Shown in pieces: positions 23,247 through 31,807 of a stretch of 33,536 nt of DNA. The stretch's first letter is position 1. Each line of letters opens with the position of its first letter. Source of the DNA: Candidatus Aristotella avistercoris (GTDB lineage: Bacteria > Bacillota > Clostridia > Oscillospirales > Ruminococcaceae); contig CAJFOV010000043.1 of the NCBI GenBank assembly GCA_904397835.1, forward strand, positions 1 through 33,536. Reading direction: 5' to 3'. Below the pieces are notes generated by a model. It was not told the origin of the DNA. It searched no databases and was given only the letters and a program-made list of their open reading frames with translations. The translations under genes were made by a program, and so were the position numbers.

Positions 23247-24776
23247 ATGCAAAGCAAAAGACGTTCCAAGCGGGTTCTTTCTGCCCTGCTGGCGGTTGCA
23301 ATGTCCCTCTCTGTGGGGATCATGGCATTTGCCTCCGGAGCGGACCAAAATGTACCGGAAGAACAGAATCCGGTCACGGTGGATGAGGAGAAATCCGGCA
23401 AGGGCGAAGATGGCTATTTTGACATCTATCTGACCATCAACGACACGGATGCCGCCTCTGTGGAGGCCGCCTTCAGCGACGCGCTCATGAATCTGGTTGG
23501 CGAGTATGAGGGTAGTGTCATGTCTGGAGATGTCTTCCGGGCGCACGTCCACGTCACCAACGGCTCCACCCACACCTATGCCTATGACAGCTTTACCGTT
23601 GGGTTGCCCAACATGGCAGAGGTTTTCCCGGACTATCCGCTCACGGACTTTGTGGCGGTCGATGGCCAGCGGATCCCCTTGAACTGCATCGCTGCCATCT
23701 GTGTGGCGGATCCTGCCATCTATGACGGCATCTTCGGTGTGGAGCGGTCCAGCAATGTGACCCTGGAGATGCTCTTCAATGTCTATGACTACCTGGCAGA
23801 GAAGGGATACACCGGCGAGAATGCCATGAGCCAGTGCGTGCTGGACTACTACAACAACAAGTTTGGCACCAATTTTGCCTCCTGGGCAGAGATGCAGCTG
23901 GACGCCGAGGTCTGGAACAAGTATATCAATAGCACCGCAAACTTTGGCCGGAACTCCCAGTATAAGGTTTCCAAGGAAGTGCTGGATGCCCTGGTGGCCG
24001 AACATCCGGAGTTGGATCCCTTTGTCTATGTCACCAAGAGCAGCGGCAATCAGCTGGAGGTCCAGCTCAAGTATCCTGATGCTGAGCTGGCTGCCCTGAG
24101 CTTTGATGTACTCTACCGGGATCTGATGAGCGTCGTCTATGGGGATGACGTCAAAACGCTGGATCCCATCAGAGGTACTGTCTTCAGCAGATCCCACGGC
24201 GTGGGCGACTACCTGGCCGACACTGCCCTCGCAGCGAAGACCGACGCCTACTTTGCTGGCTTGGAGAATGCTGACGCCCTCGCTCCCGGGGAGACTCTCT
24301 CCTTTGACACTGCGGTGGGCTTTGACGGCCCCGGCATGGGCAACATGTATCAGCTCTATGATATGTCTTACTACAACTCTGTCACGCTGGCACGGGTGGA
24401 CACCTCCTACCAGGTGGTTCATGAGTACTACACCAGCACCGATGGCGGGGAGTATGTCCTGGATGGCAGCGTCGCTGAGGATCCCGTTGCAGGCCTGGTG
24501 GGCGATGTGATCAACGTGGCCGACCTGGAGAAGCTGCCTGAGTACAACGGCGCCACCTATGAGTACCGGGGTGAGGATGGCAACATCCAGCTGGTGCTGG
24601 ATCCTGCCTCCAACCAGATCACCCTGCAGTACTTCCGCAGTGTGACCACCCCTGTTGATCCTCCGGAGGAGGTTCCTCCCACCGGCGACAACAGCAGCCT
24701 GGCCCTGTGTGCTGTCCTGATGGCAGTTGCCGGCGGTGCGGCTCTGTTGATCTCCCGCAAGAGAAGAGAGGACTAA
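23247..24776 (+). CDS. Secreted surface protein with PPTG-type sorting signal
   Basis: The 509 residues start with a signal peptide (SKRRSKRVLSALLAVAMSLS, with cleavage likely after the Ala in AFASG, about residue 29-31). An acidic, Tyr- and Asp-rich extracellular part follows. The end is VPPTGD (476-481), a hydrophobic helix (about 484-502) and RKRRED, the layout of a sortase-anchored protein with a variant PPTG motif. No sortase gene is in the window. The interior shows no enzymatic motif I recognise. It has no sign of internal tandem domains beyond a short MucBP-like stretch before the sorting signal (YEYRGEDGNIQLVLDPASN). It follows the recombinase by about 190 bases. AGGAGG precedes the ATG. 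Confidence 0.88.
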   Translation: MQSKRRSKRVLSALLAVAMSLSVGIMAFASGADQNVPEEQNPVTVDEEKSGKGEDGYFDIYLTINDTDAASVEAAFSDALMNLVGEYEGSVMSGDVFRAHVHVTNGSTHTYAYDSFTVGLPNMAEVFPDYPLTDFVAVDGQRIPLNCIAAICVADPAIYDGIFGVERSSNVTLEMLFNVYDYLAEKGYTGENAMSQCVLDYYNNKFGTNFASWAEMQLDAEVWNKYINSTANFGRNSQYKVSKEVLDALVAEHPELDPFVYVTKSSGNQLEVQLKYPDAELAALSFDVLYRDLMSVVYGDDVKTLDPIRGTVFSRSHGVGDYLADTALAAKTDAYFAGLENADALAPGETLSFDTAVGFDGPGMGNMYQLYDMSYYNSVTLARVDTSYQVVHEYYTSTDGGEYVLDGSVAEDPVAGLVGDVINVADLEKLPEYNGATYEYRGEDGNIQLVLDPASNQITLQYFRSVTTPVDPPEEVPPTGDNSSLALCAVLMAVAGGAALLISRKRRED

Positions 24777-24989
24777 GTAGCCCTCTTTCCTCTGCGCCGC
24801 CTCAAAGGATGAACGCCTTTTCTTCCTGCGGCTGTTAACAGCAACCAATGCGTTGAAGAGCCCCTTGAGAGGCATTCCATTTGCTAACTCCTCAAATGCG
24901 GCGTTTTGAACGACCTGCATTGCAAAGACTTTCTGTCAGTGGCTCAATTGTTCTGGTTGAGCGCTGCGGAGAATCTTCTCCTTGTGCTC

Positions 24990-25030
24990 AGCCACCCCTG
25001 TCCTGTAAAGGGATAGGGGTGGCTGTTTTT
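24990..25030 (+). terminator. Terminator downstream of the surface-protein gene
   Basis: AGCCACCCCTGTCC faces GGGATAGGGGTGGCT around TGTAAA, followed by GTTTTT. It lies about 210 bases after the stop, so a long 3' untranslated region is implied unless a short gene is missed. Confidence 0.85.
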
Positions 25031-25387
25031 ACGGCCTTTGGAATTCATAAAATCCCTAGCTCTTACCAGGAGAGGGGGAAAAAGGCCTTGGCAAAATGGA
25101 CATGTATGGGATAGAGAAACTGGCCGCTACCAGGGCAAAAGCATCTTGTGACGTTGATTTGTAGGTTTTGATCCGAGTGGTTTAGTGCTGCTCAATGGAA
25201 GCACTCCAATCTGGTGGTTCTACCGGAAAGGGAAGGCAAACATGGATCATGGCTCAAGCATTCCCGAATCATTTAGAGGTGATGCCACAGATCAGAGTGT
25301 CCTTAAAATCCAAAACAGTTAGGCGGCAGCCCTTACTGCGAAAAAGCAACAGTGCAAAATGATTGCTCTCGTACAAGATAATAGAAA
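25031..25387. other. Intergenic region without a supported gene
   Basis: A short open frame ends near 25114 but lacks a ribosome binding site and any motif. No promoter or RNA element was recognised. Confidence 0.5.
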
Positions 25388-25427
25388 GAGGGGAGATCAG
25401 GTCGATGGCCTGATCTCCCCTCGATTT
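25381..25427. terminator. Terminator for the carboxypeptidase-like gene
   Basis: A perfect 14-bp stem GAGGGGAGATCAGG / CCTGATCTCCCCTC with a 7-base loop. On the minus strand TTTCTATT follows, and on the plus strand GATTTT follows. Confidence 0.85.
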
Positions 25428-25457
25428 TACCGGGTGGCAGAGTTTGCTGCTTACCGT

Positions 25458-26807
25458 CTACAGGTGCCGTTTGCGCCGTTTGATGCGGTTTTTCTGATTC
25501 TTGTTGCGCAGGTAGAGCAGCACCACATATAGAATGGCCGCCAGAATGACAAAAATCAAGATGAACTTAAAAAGGAACGATTCAAAGATGCTCTTAAAGA
25601 AGTCCTGAACCATCAGGAGGAAGCTGCTCTCCACCGTCTCCCCGGCCACCAGGTTGACCTCCCCGATGACAGTGCCGGAGAGGAGTACCTGGGCCTTGCC
25701 CAAGGAGGTCCCCTCCTCAATGGGAGCCTTGATGACGTCGGGGAGCCCCTCGTAGACAAAGACGCAGGACTCTGAGCTCAAATCGCTGGGGATCAGAGCA
25801 TCCAACCGGTCGGCACTGATGACATTGATGGTGTCCTTGTCCTTGGCCACCTCCAGGGGCCGGGTGGTGATAAGATCCCCCTGCCGCACCACATTGCGCA
25901 CAGAGAAGTTGTTAAAGGCCCAATCCAAGAGCTTGGCCCCCTCCGAGAGGGCCAAATTTTCCTCATACCGGTTGCCATTGGCGTCCGCCTGAGGAGCGCC
26001 CAGAATCACCAGAAGATAGGTCAGCCCGTCCCGGGTGGCGGTGGTCACCAGGCAGTTGCCCGCCTCCGGAAGGGAGCCGGTCTTGATGCCATGGGCGCCA
26101 TCGTAGTAGTAGCGGCTGCCGGGAACAATCATGTAGTTGGTGCTGTTCAAATACCAGGTGTCGTGGATGTTGCTGGGGCCAATGTTGATGCTGTAGGTGT
26201 CTGCAATATCCATAAAACCATCAATCTCCATGGCGTGCAGGGCAATGGCAGCCATATCCCGGGCGGTGGTATACTGGTTTTCATCGTACAGCCCGTGGGC
26301 ATTGACAAAGTTGGTGTTGCTGCAGCCCAGCTCCTGGGCCTTGGCGTTCATCATCTCCACAAAATAGTCAATGCTGCCGTCCCCCACATAGTCCGCAATG
26401 GTCAGGGCAGCCTCCGCTGCAGACTGGAGCATAAGGCAGTACAGGAGTTTGCGCATGCTGATGGTCTCCCCCCGGCGAACGTCTGCCGTGGCAGCCCCCT
26501 GCCCATAGAGGATATCAAAGATATAGCCGGGAGCAGTGATCTCGGTGCCATCTAGGTCAGAGGTGTTCTCCATGGCCAAAATTGCAGTCATAATGGCGGT
26601 CAACCCAGCCGGAGAGGTCTTGACATCGGCATTCTTTTCATAGATGACCTTGCCGCTGTCGATATTGTACAGATAAACATATTGGCTGGTCACCTCAAAA
26701 TCGGGGGGGGCAAAATCCGAGGAGATATCATCGGCACCCACCGGAAGAGCAGCGCCGACAAAACTGACCAGCAGGCAGATCACAAGGAAAAATATCTTTT
26801 TTCGCAT
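25458..26807 (-). CDS. D,D-carboxypeptidase (PBP5/DacF) homologue lacking catalytic residues
   Basis: The 449 residues have the full PBP5-like layout: signal peptide (1-25), penicillin-binding transpeptidase-like domain (about 40-290), a beta-rich C-terminal domain, and a membrane helix (about 413-435) followed by a Lys/Arg-rich end. Active enzymes carry PASLTKIM (Ser nucleophile and Lys base). Here the same place reads PAGLTAIM, with Gly68 (GGG) and Ala71 (GCC). The SxN motif is SAA (129-131) and only KTG (242-244) remains. It therefore should neither cleave D-Ala-D-Ala nor acylate with beta-lactams in the usual way. The frame is intact and well kept, which argues for a structural or regulatory role. 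GGAGGAG precedes the ATG. Confidence 0.9.
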   Translation of the reverse strand: MRKKIFFLVICLLVSFVGAALPVGADDISSDFAPPDFEVTSQYVYLYNIDSGKVIYEKNADVKTSPAGLTAIMTAILAMENTSDLDGTEITAPGYIFDILYGQGAATADVRRGETISMRKLLYCLMLQSAAEAALTIADYVGDGSIDYFVEMMNAKAQELGCSNTNFVNAHGLYDENQYTTARDMAAIALHAMEIDGFMDIADTYSINIGPSNIHDTWYLNSTNYMIVPGSRYYYDGAHGIKTGSLPEAGNCLVTTATRDGLTYLLVILGAPQADANGNRYEENLALSEGAKLLDWAFNNFSVRNVVRQGDLITTRPLEVAKDKDTINVISADRLDALIPSDLSSESCVFVYEGLPDVIKAPIEEGTSLGKAQVLLSGTVIGEVNLVAGETVESSFLLMVQDFFKSIFESFLFKFILIFVILAAILYVVLLYLRNKNQKNRIKRRKRHL

Positions 26808-26829
26808 ATAGACAAACTCCTCCGTTGTG

Positions 26830-26858
26830 TATTATGATGTATAACGAGAACAAAATCA
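26830..26858 (-). promoter_or_regulatory. Weak candidate forespore promoter of the carboxypeptidase homologue
   Basis: Minus strand: TGATT, 17 bases, CATAATA, about 25 bases before the start codon. It resembles the sigma-F/sigma-G pattern, and dacF of Bacillus is forespore-expressed, but the -35 is only partly matched. Confidence 0.35.
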
Positions 26859-27134
26859 TCGGCCGGCGCTCTTGATGTGGCAGCGTCCCTGGAACCACGG
26901 TGCCACATATTATTTATATGCGTCATGGGACGGTAACACGGCAACCGACCACACATCAGCACCAACCGGGGGAAATCTTCTGACCCAGAAGGTTGCCGGA
27001 AAACCGCGATATATGGTATGATAACAGATTTATTATAGCAGAAATACACCAGGATTGGAAGGCTTTTCCCCAGAATCCACCCAGTTTCTGTGGGGATCCT
27101 GGTCAGAAAGGATCACTTCAAAGGAGAACGCAAC
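26859..27134. other. Intergenic region with a candidate promoter for the phosphoesterase
   Basis: TTGCCG (26993-26998), 18 bases, TATGAT (27017-27022) is a candidate promoter for the plus-strand gene. TGTGGCA/TGCCACA arms at about 26876-26906 could pair. No gene was recognised. Confidence 0.45.
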
Positions 27135-27800
27135 ATGATCTATGTGACAGGTGATATGCACGGAGATTTGGAACGCTTTAAGACCAAAGAGATCCGGCGG
27201 CTGAAGAAGGGGGACACCCTCATTGTCTGCGGGGACTTTGGCTTTGTATGGGATGGCTCAGAACGGGAGCGCAAGACACTGCAGTGGATTGGAAAACGGC
27301 GCTTTACCACCCTGTTTGTGGAGGGAACCCACGACAACCTGGACCTCCTTGCCGCCTATCCGGAACAGGAGTACCAGGGGGGCAGGGTCCACGCCATCTC
27401 GGGGAATCTGTACCACCTGTGCAGAGGCAGCCTTTTTACCATTGAGGGCAAGCGCATCTTCGCCTTTGGCGGCGGGGAGAGCACAGATATCGACATCCGC
27501 GTGGAGGGGGAGAGCTGGTGGCGCCAGGAGCTGCCTGCCCGCCAGGAGCTGTTGGATGCAAAGGCGCTGCTGCAGGCCCATGACAACCAGGTGGACTGCC
27601 TCATCACCCATGAGAGCCCTGCCCGCATCCGCAATTTTCTCCTCATGGGCCAGGGGAGGATCAACCCCCTCAACGCCTTCTTTGACACCTTGGCGGACAC
27701 ATTGACCTACCGTCAGTGGTACTTTGGCTCCTACCACCTGGACAAACGGATTCCGCCCAAACAGTACGCCCTTTTCCGTACTATTGTGCCCATGGAGTAA
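27135..27800 (+). CDS. Metallophosphoesterase-fold protein with altered metal motifs
   Basis: AAAGGAG lies about 8 bases before ATG 27135. The 221 residues follow the calcineurin-like phosphoesterase order: GDMHGD, CGDFGFVWDG, then EGTHDN where the family has GNHD/E, THESPARIRN, and YFGSYHLD where the family has GHxH. The Asn that bridges or orients the metal is Thr, and the first His of the last motif is Ser. The rest of the fold is intact, including a WWRQELPARQELLDAKALL segment. It may act on a different substrate, bind a single metal, or be inactive. A terminator follows. Confidence 0.85.
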   Translation: MIYVTGDMHGDLERFKTKEIRRLKKGDTLIVCGDFGFVWDGSERERKTLQWIGKRRFTTLFVEGTHDNLDLLAAYPEQEYQGGRVHAISGNLYHLCRGSLFTIEGKRIFAFGGGESTDIDIRVEGESWWRQELPARQELLDAKALLQAHDNQVDCLITHESPARIRNFLLMGQGRINPLNAFFDTLADTLTYRQWYFGSYHLDKRIPPKQYALFRTIVPME

Positions 27801-27885
27801 CCCCTTCAAGCACCGGAAAGGGGTCATCTACAGGTGGCACACCGGCAATAGAACCGCCTTTGGCCGGTCCGCATCAAAATCAAAA

Positions 27886-27921
27886 ACATGGCAGGCATCT
27901 TAGTGCCTGCCATGTTTTTTA
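27886..27921 (+). terminator. Terminator after the phosphoesterase gene
   Basis: ACATGGCAGGCA-TCTTAG-TGCCTGCCATGT followed by TTTTT. It may also serve the minus-strand SOD-like gene. Confidence 0.92.
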
Positions 27922-27944
27922 GATCCCTTGGAAGTGGGACAGAA

Positions 27945-29423
27945 TCATTCCATGGCTTTTGATCCGCCGCGGAAGAAGGGCCTGCTGGCGTCCTTCCGGG
28001 GACGGATCCCTGGAAGAGGCTCCTCCTGTGAGGCGGCGGAATAGGCCCGTTGAGACCAGGCAGCAGGGTTGCGCCCGGTGTGACGGCGCTGGGGAGTGTC
28101 CTCCTGGATCGGGGTGGAGGTGGGGACGGAGACGTCCCCCTCCTCCCGCAGCAGGGTAGGCACCTGCTCCCTCCGCCCAACCGGGCCAGGGTCCGGCAGG
28201 AAGGAGAGATCCTCGTTGCGCAGCAGATAGGGGATCTGCTCCTGCTCCACGGCGGTGGAGGCCGCGTCCAAATCCTCCCAGAAGGAGATCCCCTGAGGCG
28301 TGGGGGCCGGCTCCCCCTGTTTCTGGCTGCCAAGGACCGTGTACTCTTCCCAGGTAGGGACGGTGGAGCGCACAGTTTCGGCCTGCGAGACTGGAGATTC
28401 CTCCTGGGTGGAGAGGGAGAGGTCCTCCTCCAGAATGGGATCAAAGAAGGCGGTGGAGCGCACCTCCTGGGGGGCGGCGTCCAACTGCTCCAGGGGGGTG
28501 GTCACGGCAGCGGTCTCCAGGGAGGAATCCACCTGCGCCATGTCACCAGCTTCCCCCACTGCCTCTGTTGCGGCATTGGAATCTTCTGTCATGGGATCAA
28601 AGCCCAGGGCGTTGGGCTGGAGCGCACCAGTCTCCTGGATCTGCTCCATAGCAGGATCGTCGTGGGAGATGGCCGTCTCTGCGGCCAAATCCTCCTGCGG
28701 TGCGGCGACGGGGGCGGCATCGGATGACAGATCCTCCGCCACCGTCTGGGGCGGCGCTGTGTCCGCCTCCCCCTCCTCCGGCGGCAAGTTCATGGCCTGG
28801 CGGTACCGCTCCTCCGCCACGGCCCAACGGATCAGGGAGAACCAGTTCTGGACGTACTCCTCCCGGCGCATGCCGTAGTCCAGCTCATAGGCGTGGCGCC
28901 AGAGGTCCACAGCCAGCAGGGGAACCACCCCCCTGGCCAGGGGGGTGTCCTGGCCGGCGGAGTTGATGAGCCGCAGAGGCACGCCGCCCCGCTCGTAGGG
29001 GTCTGCAGTCAGCCAGGTGTAGCCCTCGCCATAGAGGTTGGAGGTGACAGAGAGAAACTGGATCTGAAAATTTTCAAGGGAGCCAAAGCTCTTCTCAATG
29101 GCCTGCATCAGTGCACCCCTTGGCGGGCGGTATTCCTTGGCGGGGGCCATGCCGTAGAAGTAGAGCTTGTGGTTATAGACCCCGCCGCCGTTGCGTTTGA
29201 CCGAGTCCTGAATGGCAGCGGGCAACAGGGGCACACTGGTCAATAGACGCTCCAACGGCCACTGGTGGTAGAGGGGATAGGTCTCCAGGGTGGCGTTGAG
29301 CCGGTCCACATAGGGCTGGAAGTGTTCGGACACATGGCGGGAGATGATGGTCTCGCTCAGGTGGGGCTCCAGCGCTCCATCCGGATAGGGCAGGGGGCGG
29401 GCAAAAAACGGATAGTGTTCCAT
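27945..29423 (-). CDS. Mn/Fe superoxide dismutase-like protein with a long acidic low-complexity C-terminus
   Basis: Residues 1-205 fit the Fe/Mn SOD fold: LPYPDGALEPHLSETIISRH, NGGGVYNHKLYFYGMAP, YGEGYTWLTA, SAGQDTPL, AVDLWRHAYELDYGMRREEYVQNW. All four metal ligands are present (H30, H85, D173, H177), as are Tyr38 and the Mn-type Gln in GQD. However, the dimer-interface Glu (E170 of E. coli SodA, in WEHAY) is Arg176, and GGH is GGV. Residues 215-492 are a disordered acidic Glu/Asp/Ala/Ser/Pro tail with loose repeats (PYLLRNEDL/PTLLREEGD, EVRSTAFF/TVRSTVPT) and a basic end. SODs of spore formers can be coat-associated, so a structural role is possible. GAAAGGAG precedes the ATG. Confidence 0.87.
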   Translation of the reverse strand: MEHYPFFARPLPYPDGALEPHLSETIISRHVSEHFQPYVDRLNATLETYPLYHQWPLERLLTSVPLLPAAIQDSVKRNGGGVYNHKLYFYGMAPAKEYRPPRGALMQAIEKSFGSLENFQIQFLSVTSNLYGEGYTWLTADPYERGGVPLRLINSAGQDTPLARGVVPLLAVDLWRHAYELDYGMRREEYVQNWFSLIRWAVAEERYRQAMNLPPEEGEADTAPPQTVAEDLSSDAAPVAAPQEDLAAETAISHDDPAMEQIQETGALQPNALGFDPMTEDSNAATEAVGEAGDMAQVDSSLETAAVTTPLEQLDAAPQEVRSTAFFDPILEEDLSLSTQEESPVSQAETVRSTVPTWEEYTVLGSQKQGEPAPTPQGISFWEDLDAASTAVEQEQIPYLLRNEDLSFLPDPGPVGRREQVPTLLREEGDVSVPTSTPIQEDTPQRRHTGRNPAAWSQRAYSAASQEEPLPGIRPRKDASRPFFRGGSKAME

Positions 29424-29532
29424 AGACGGCTTCTCCTTTCATCTGCTGGCACCGGCGCGGGGCGGCGGACCCGTGGGACCTTTCCCAGGGCTCCATCTGT
29501 GGGCGGTGTGACAGCGCTGGTGCTTCTACCCT

Positions 29533-29563
29533 ATTATAGAAAAATGAAGGGAATTCGGTTCAA
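29533..29563 (-). promoter_or_regulatory. Candidate promoter of the SOD-like gene
   Basis: Minus strand: TTGAAC, 19 bases, TATAAT. The spacer is slightly long. It implies a leader of about 100 bases. Confidence 0.4.
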
Positions 29564-29590
29564 AAACTCCTGCCTCCTGGGGGGATTCCC

Positions 29591-29619
29591 TTGCGCTGCC
29601 AGGGGAAACATGGTAGAAT
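29591..29619 (+). promoter_or_regulatory. Sigma-A promoter of prfC
   Basis: TTGCGC, 17 bases, TAGAAT, with TGG making an extended -10. It lies 47 bases before the GTG start. Confidence 0.6.
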
Positions 29620-29665
29620 AACCTCTGTGAATTTTTAGATTGCAGAGTGTGTGGAGGAAAAGAAC

Positions 29666-31255
29666 GTGTCCAATGATCGCGCTGAAATTGAAAAGAGAAG
29701 GACCTTTGCCATCATCTCCCATCCGGATGCCGGTAAGACGACCCTAACGGAAAAACTGCTCCTCTACGGAGGCGCCATTGCCCTGGCCGGCTCCGTCAAG
29801 GGGAAAAAGACCGCCCGGCATGCGGTCTCCGACTGGATGGAGATTGAAAAGCAGCGTGGTATCTCCGTCACCTCTTCGGTGCTGCAGTTCCACTATGGGG
29901 ACCGCTGCATCAATATTTTGGATACCCCCGGCCACCAGGACTTCTCTGAGGACACCTACCGCACCCTCATGGCTGCGGATTCAGCAGTGATGGTCATTGA
30001 CGCGGCAAAGGGCGTGGAGAACCAGACCCGCAAGCTGTTTAAGGTCTGTGTCATGCGCAACATCCCCATCTTCACCTTTATCAACAAGATGGACCGGGAG
30101 GCCAGGGACCCCTTTGATCTGCTGGAGGAGATCGAAAAGGAGCTGGGCATCCAGACCTACCCCATGAACTGGCCCATCGGTTCCGGCAAGGAATTTAAGG
30201 GGGTCTATGACCGGGAGCAGCAGGCCATCCTCTCCTTTACGGCCAACAATGGCCAGCGGGAGGTGGAGTCGGTCCAGGCGGATTTGGACGATCCCAACCT
30301 GGGCCAACTCATTGGAGAGGAGCACCGCCAGACCTTGGTGGACGACATTGAGCTGTTGGACGGCGCCAGCGCCGACTTTGACATGGAGCTGGTGCGCACC
30401 GGCAAGCTCTCGCCGGTGTTCTTCGGTTCGGCTTTGACAAACTTTGGCGTGGAGCCCTTTCTCAAGGAGTTTCTGCGCCTGACGCCGCCGCCCCTGCCCC
30501 GCAACTCCAGCGCCGGACTGGTGGATCCGGTTCAGGCGCCTTTTTCCGCCTTTGTCTTTAAGATCCAAGCCAATATGAACAAGGCCCACCGGGATCGGGT
30601 GGCCTTTCTGCGCATCTGTTCCGGCAAATTTGAGCGGGGCATGGAGGTCTACCACGTCCAGGGTGAGAAAAAGATGAAGCTCCTCCAACCCCAGCAGCTC
30701 ATGGCCCAGGAGCGGGAGATTGTGGACGAGGCCTATGCCGGGGACATCATCGGTGTCTTTGACCCGGGGATCTTCTCCATTGGAGACACCATCTGCACCC
30801 CAGGCCATCCGGTGCAGTACGAGGGTATCCCCACCTTTGCACCGGAGCACTTTGCCCGCATCCGCCAGGTGGACACCATGAAGCGCAAACAGTTTGTCAA
30901 GGGTACCACCCAGATCGCCCAGGAGGGCGCCATCCAGATCTTCCAGGAGCCCAACAAGGGCATGGAAGAGGTGATTGTAGGCGTGGTGGGCGTGCTGCAG
31001 TTTGAGGTGCTGGAATACCGCCTGAAAAATGAGTATAACGTGGACATCCGCCGGGAGGGCCTGCCCTACCAATATATCCGCTGGATTGATAACAAGGACC
31101 TGGACCCCAAAAAACTGAATCTCACCTCCGATACCAAAGTGGTTCAGGATTTTAAGGGCAACTTCTTGCTCCTGTTTACCAATGAGTGGAACATCAACTG
31201 GGCCCTGGAGAAGAACCCGGATCTGCGCCTGAGCGAGGTCAACCGGGACACCTAA
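29666..31255 (+). CDS. prfC: Peptide chain release factor 3
   Basis: The GTG at 29666 has GGAGG 8 bases upstream, and an upstream in-frame GTG lies on the ribosome binding site itself. The resulting 529 residues equal the length of E. coli RF3. RF3 is a GTPase that recycles RF1/RF2 after termination. Motifs: SHPDAGKTTLTEKLL (G1), RGISVTSSV, DTPGHQDFSEDTYRTL (G3), NKMDREARDP (G4), and a C-terminal domain with EGAIQIFQEPNKGMEEVIVGVVGVLQFEVLEYRLKNEY. RF3 is not universal in Clostridia. Confidence 0.96.
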   Translation: MSNDRAEIEKRRTFAIISHPDAGKTTLTEKLLLYGGAIALAGSVKGKKTARHAVSDWMEIEKQRGISVTSSVLQFHYGDRCINILDTPGHQDFSEDTYRTLMAADSAVMVIDAAKGVENQTRKLFKVCVMRNIPIFTFINKMDREARDPFDLLEEIEKELGIQTYPMNWPIGSGKEFKGVYDREQQAILSFTANNGQREVESVQADLDDPNLGQLIGEEHRQTLVDDIELLDGASADFDMELVRTGKLSPVFFGSALTNFGVEPFLKEFLRLTPPPLPRNSSAGLVDPVQAPFSAFVFKIQANMNKAHRDRVAFLRICSGKFERGMEVYHVQGEKKMKLLQPQQLMAQEREIVDEAYAGDIIGVFDPGIFSIGDTICTPGHPVQYEGIPTFAPEHFARIRQVDTMKRKQFVKGTTQIAQEGAIQIFQEPNKGMEEVIVGVVGVLQFEVLEYRLKNEYNVDIRREGLPYQYIRWIDNKDLDPKKLNLTSDTKVVQDFKGNFLLLFTNEWNINWALEKNPDLRLSEVNRDT

Positions 31256-31274
31256 CAAAATCATCTGCAATGGC

Positions 31275-31320
31275 AATGGGGGCCGGTCCTTTGGGACCAG
31301 CCCCCATTTTATCTTTTATG
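31275..31320. terminator. Terminator after prfC
   Basis: AATGGGGGC and GCCCCCATT enclose a second stem (GGTCC/GGACC), followed by TTATCTTTT on the plus strand. It could also work for the convergent DUF134 gene. Confidence 0.85.
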
Positions 31321-31411
31321 GCGTTAAACCACGGATCTTCCTGGCGAGAACCGGGGAGAAGGAATGGGGAACATGACGATTTTTCCATCGTGAGAAAGGA
31401 ATCCCAACCTG

Positions 31412-31795
31412 TTAGATGTCGGTGGGATCCTCCTTGGCCCGCAGGGAGACACTGCAAGATCGCTGACAGGGGCCAGAATGGCAGCACTGACCACAGGGAG
31501 GTTCCCCGCAGAGAGCATAATTCCCACCCTGGATCACCAGGCGGCAGTCCTCCACCAAAAACAGGGCAAGTTTCCGGCGGGCAGATTCATAGATCCGCTG
31601 GACGGTGGTGCGTGCCACGGACATCTGTTGGGCACAGGCCTCCTGGGTCAGGCCCTCCAGATCAATGAGGCGGATGGCCTCGTATTCATCTACAGTCATC
31701 TGGACCGCCTGGCAGGCGGCCGGGCAGTTGGCACAGTAAAAGGAATCTCGGGTGGGCACCTCGGAGACGCGCCTGCACTTGATAGGCCTTGGCAT
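31412..31795 (-). CDS. UPF0251/DUF134-family DNA-binding protein
   Basis: AAGGAGGAA precedes ATG 31795, which starts MPRPIKCRRV, the family signature. The 127 residues contain a helix-turn-helix of the sigma-70 region 4 type (MTVDEYEAIRLIDLEGLTQEACAQQMSVARTTVQRIYESARRKLALFLVE). Two cysteine clusters, FYCANCPAAC and CGEPPCGQCCHSGPCQRSC, probably bind a metal or iron-sulfur cluster. Relatives often lie next to NifX/NifB-type genes, but none is here. A perfect palindrome lies just upstream of its ribosome binding site, which is consistent with autoregulation. Confidence 0.88.
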   Translation of the reverse strand: MPRPIKCRRVSEVPTRDSFYCANCPAACQAVQMTVDEYEAIRLIDLEGLTQEACAQQMSVARTTVQRIYESARRKLALFLVEDCRLVIQGGNYALCGEPPCGQCCHSGPCQRSCSVSLRAKEDPTDI

Positions 31796-31807
31796 AGCAT
31801 TTCCTCC

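Noticed and set aside
24881..25114. Small open frame after the surface-protein gene
   Set aside because: It crosses the terminator hairpin at 24990-25030 and has no start signal.
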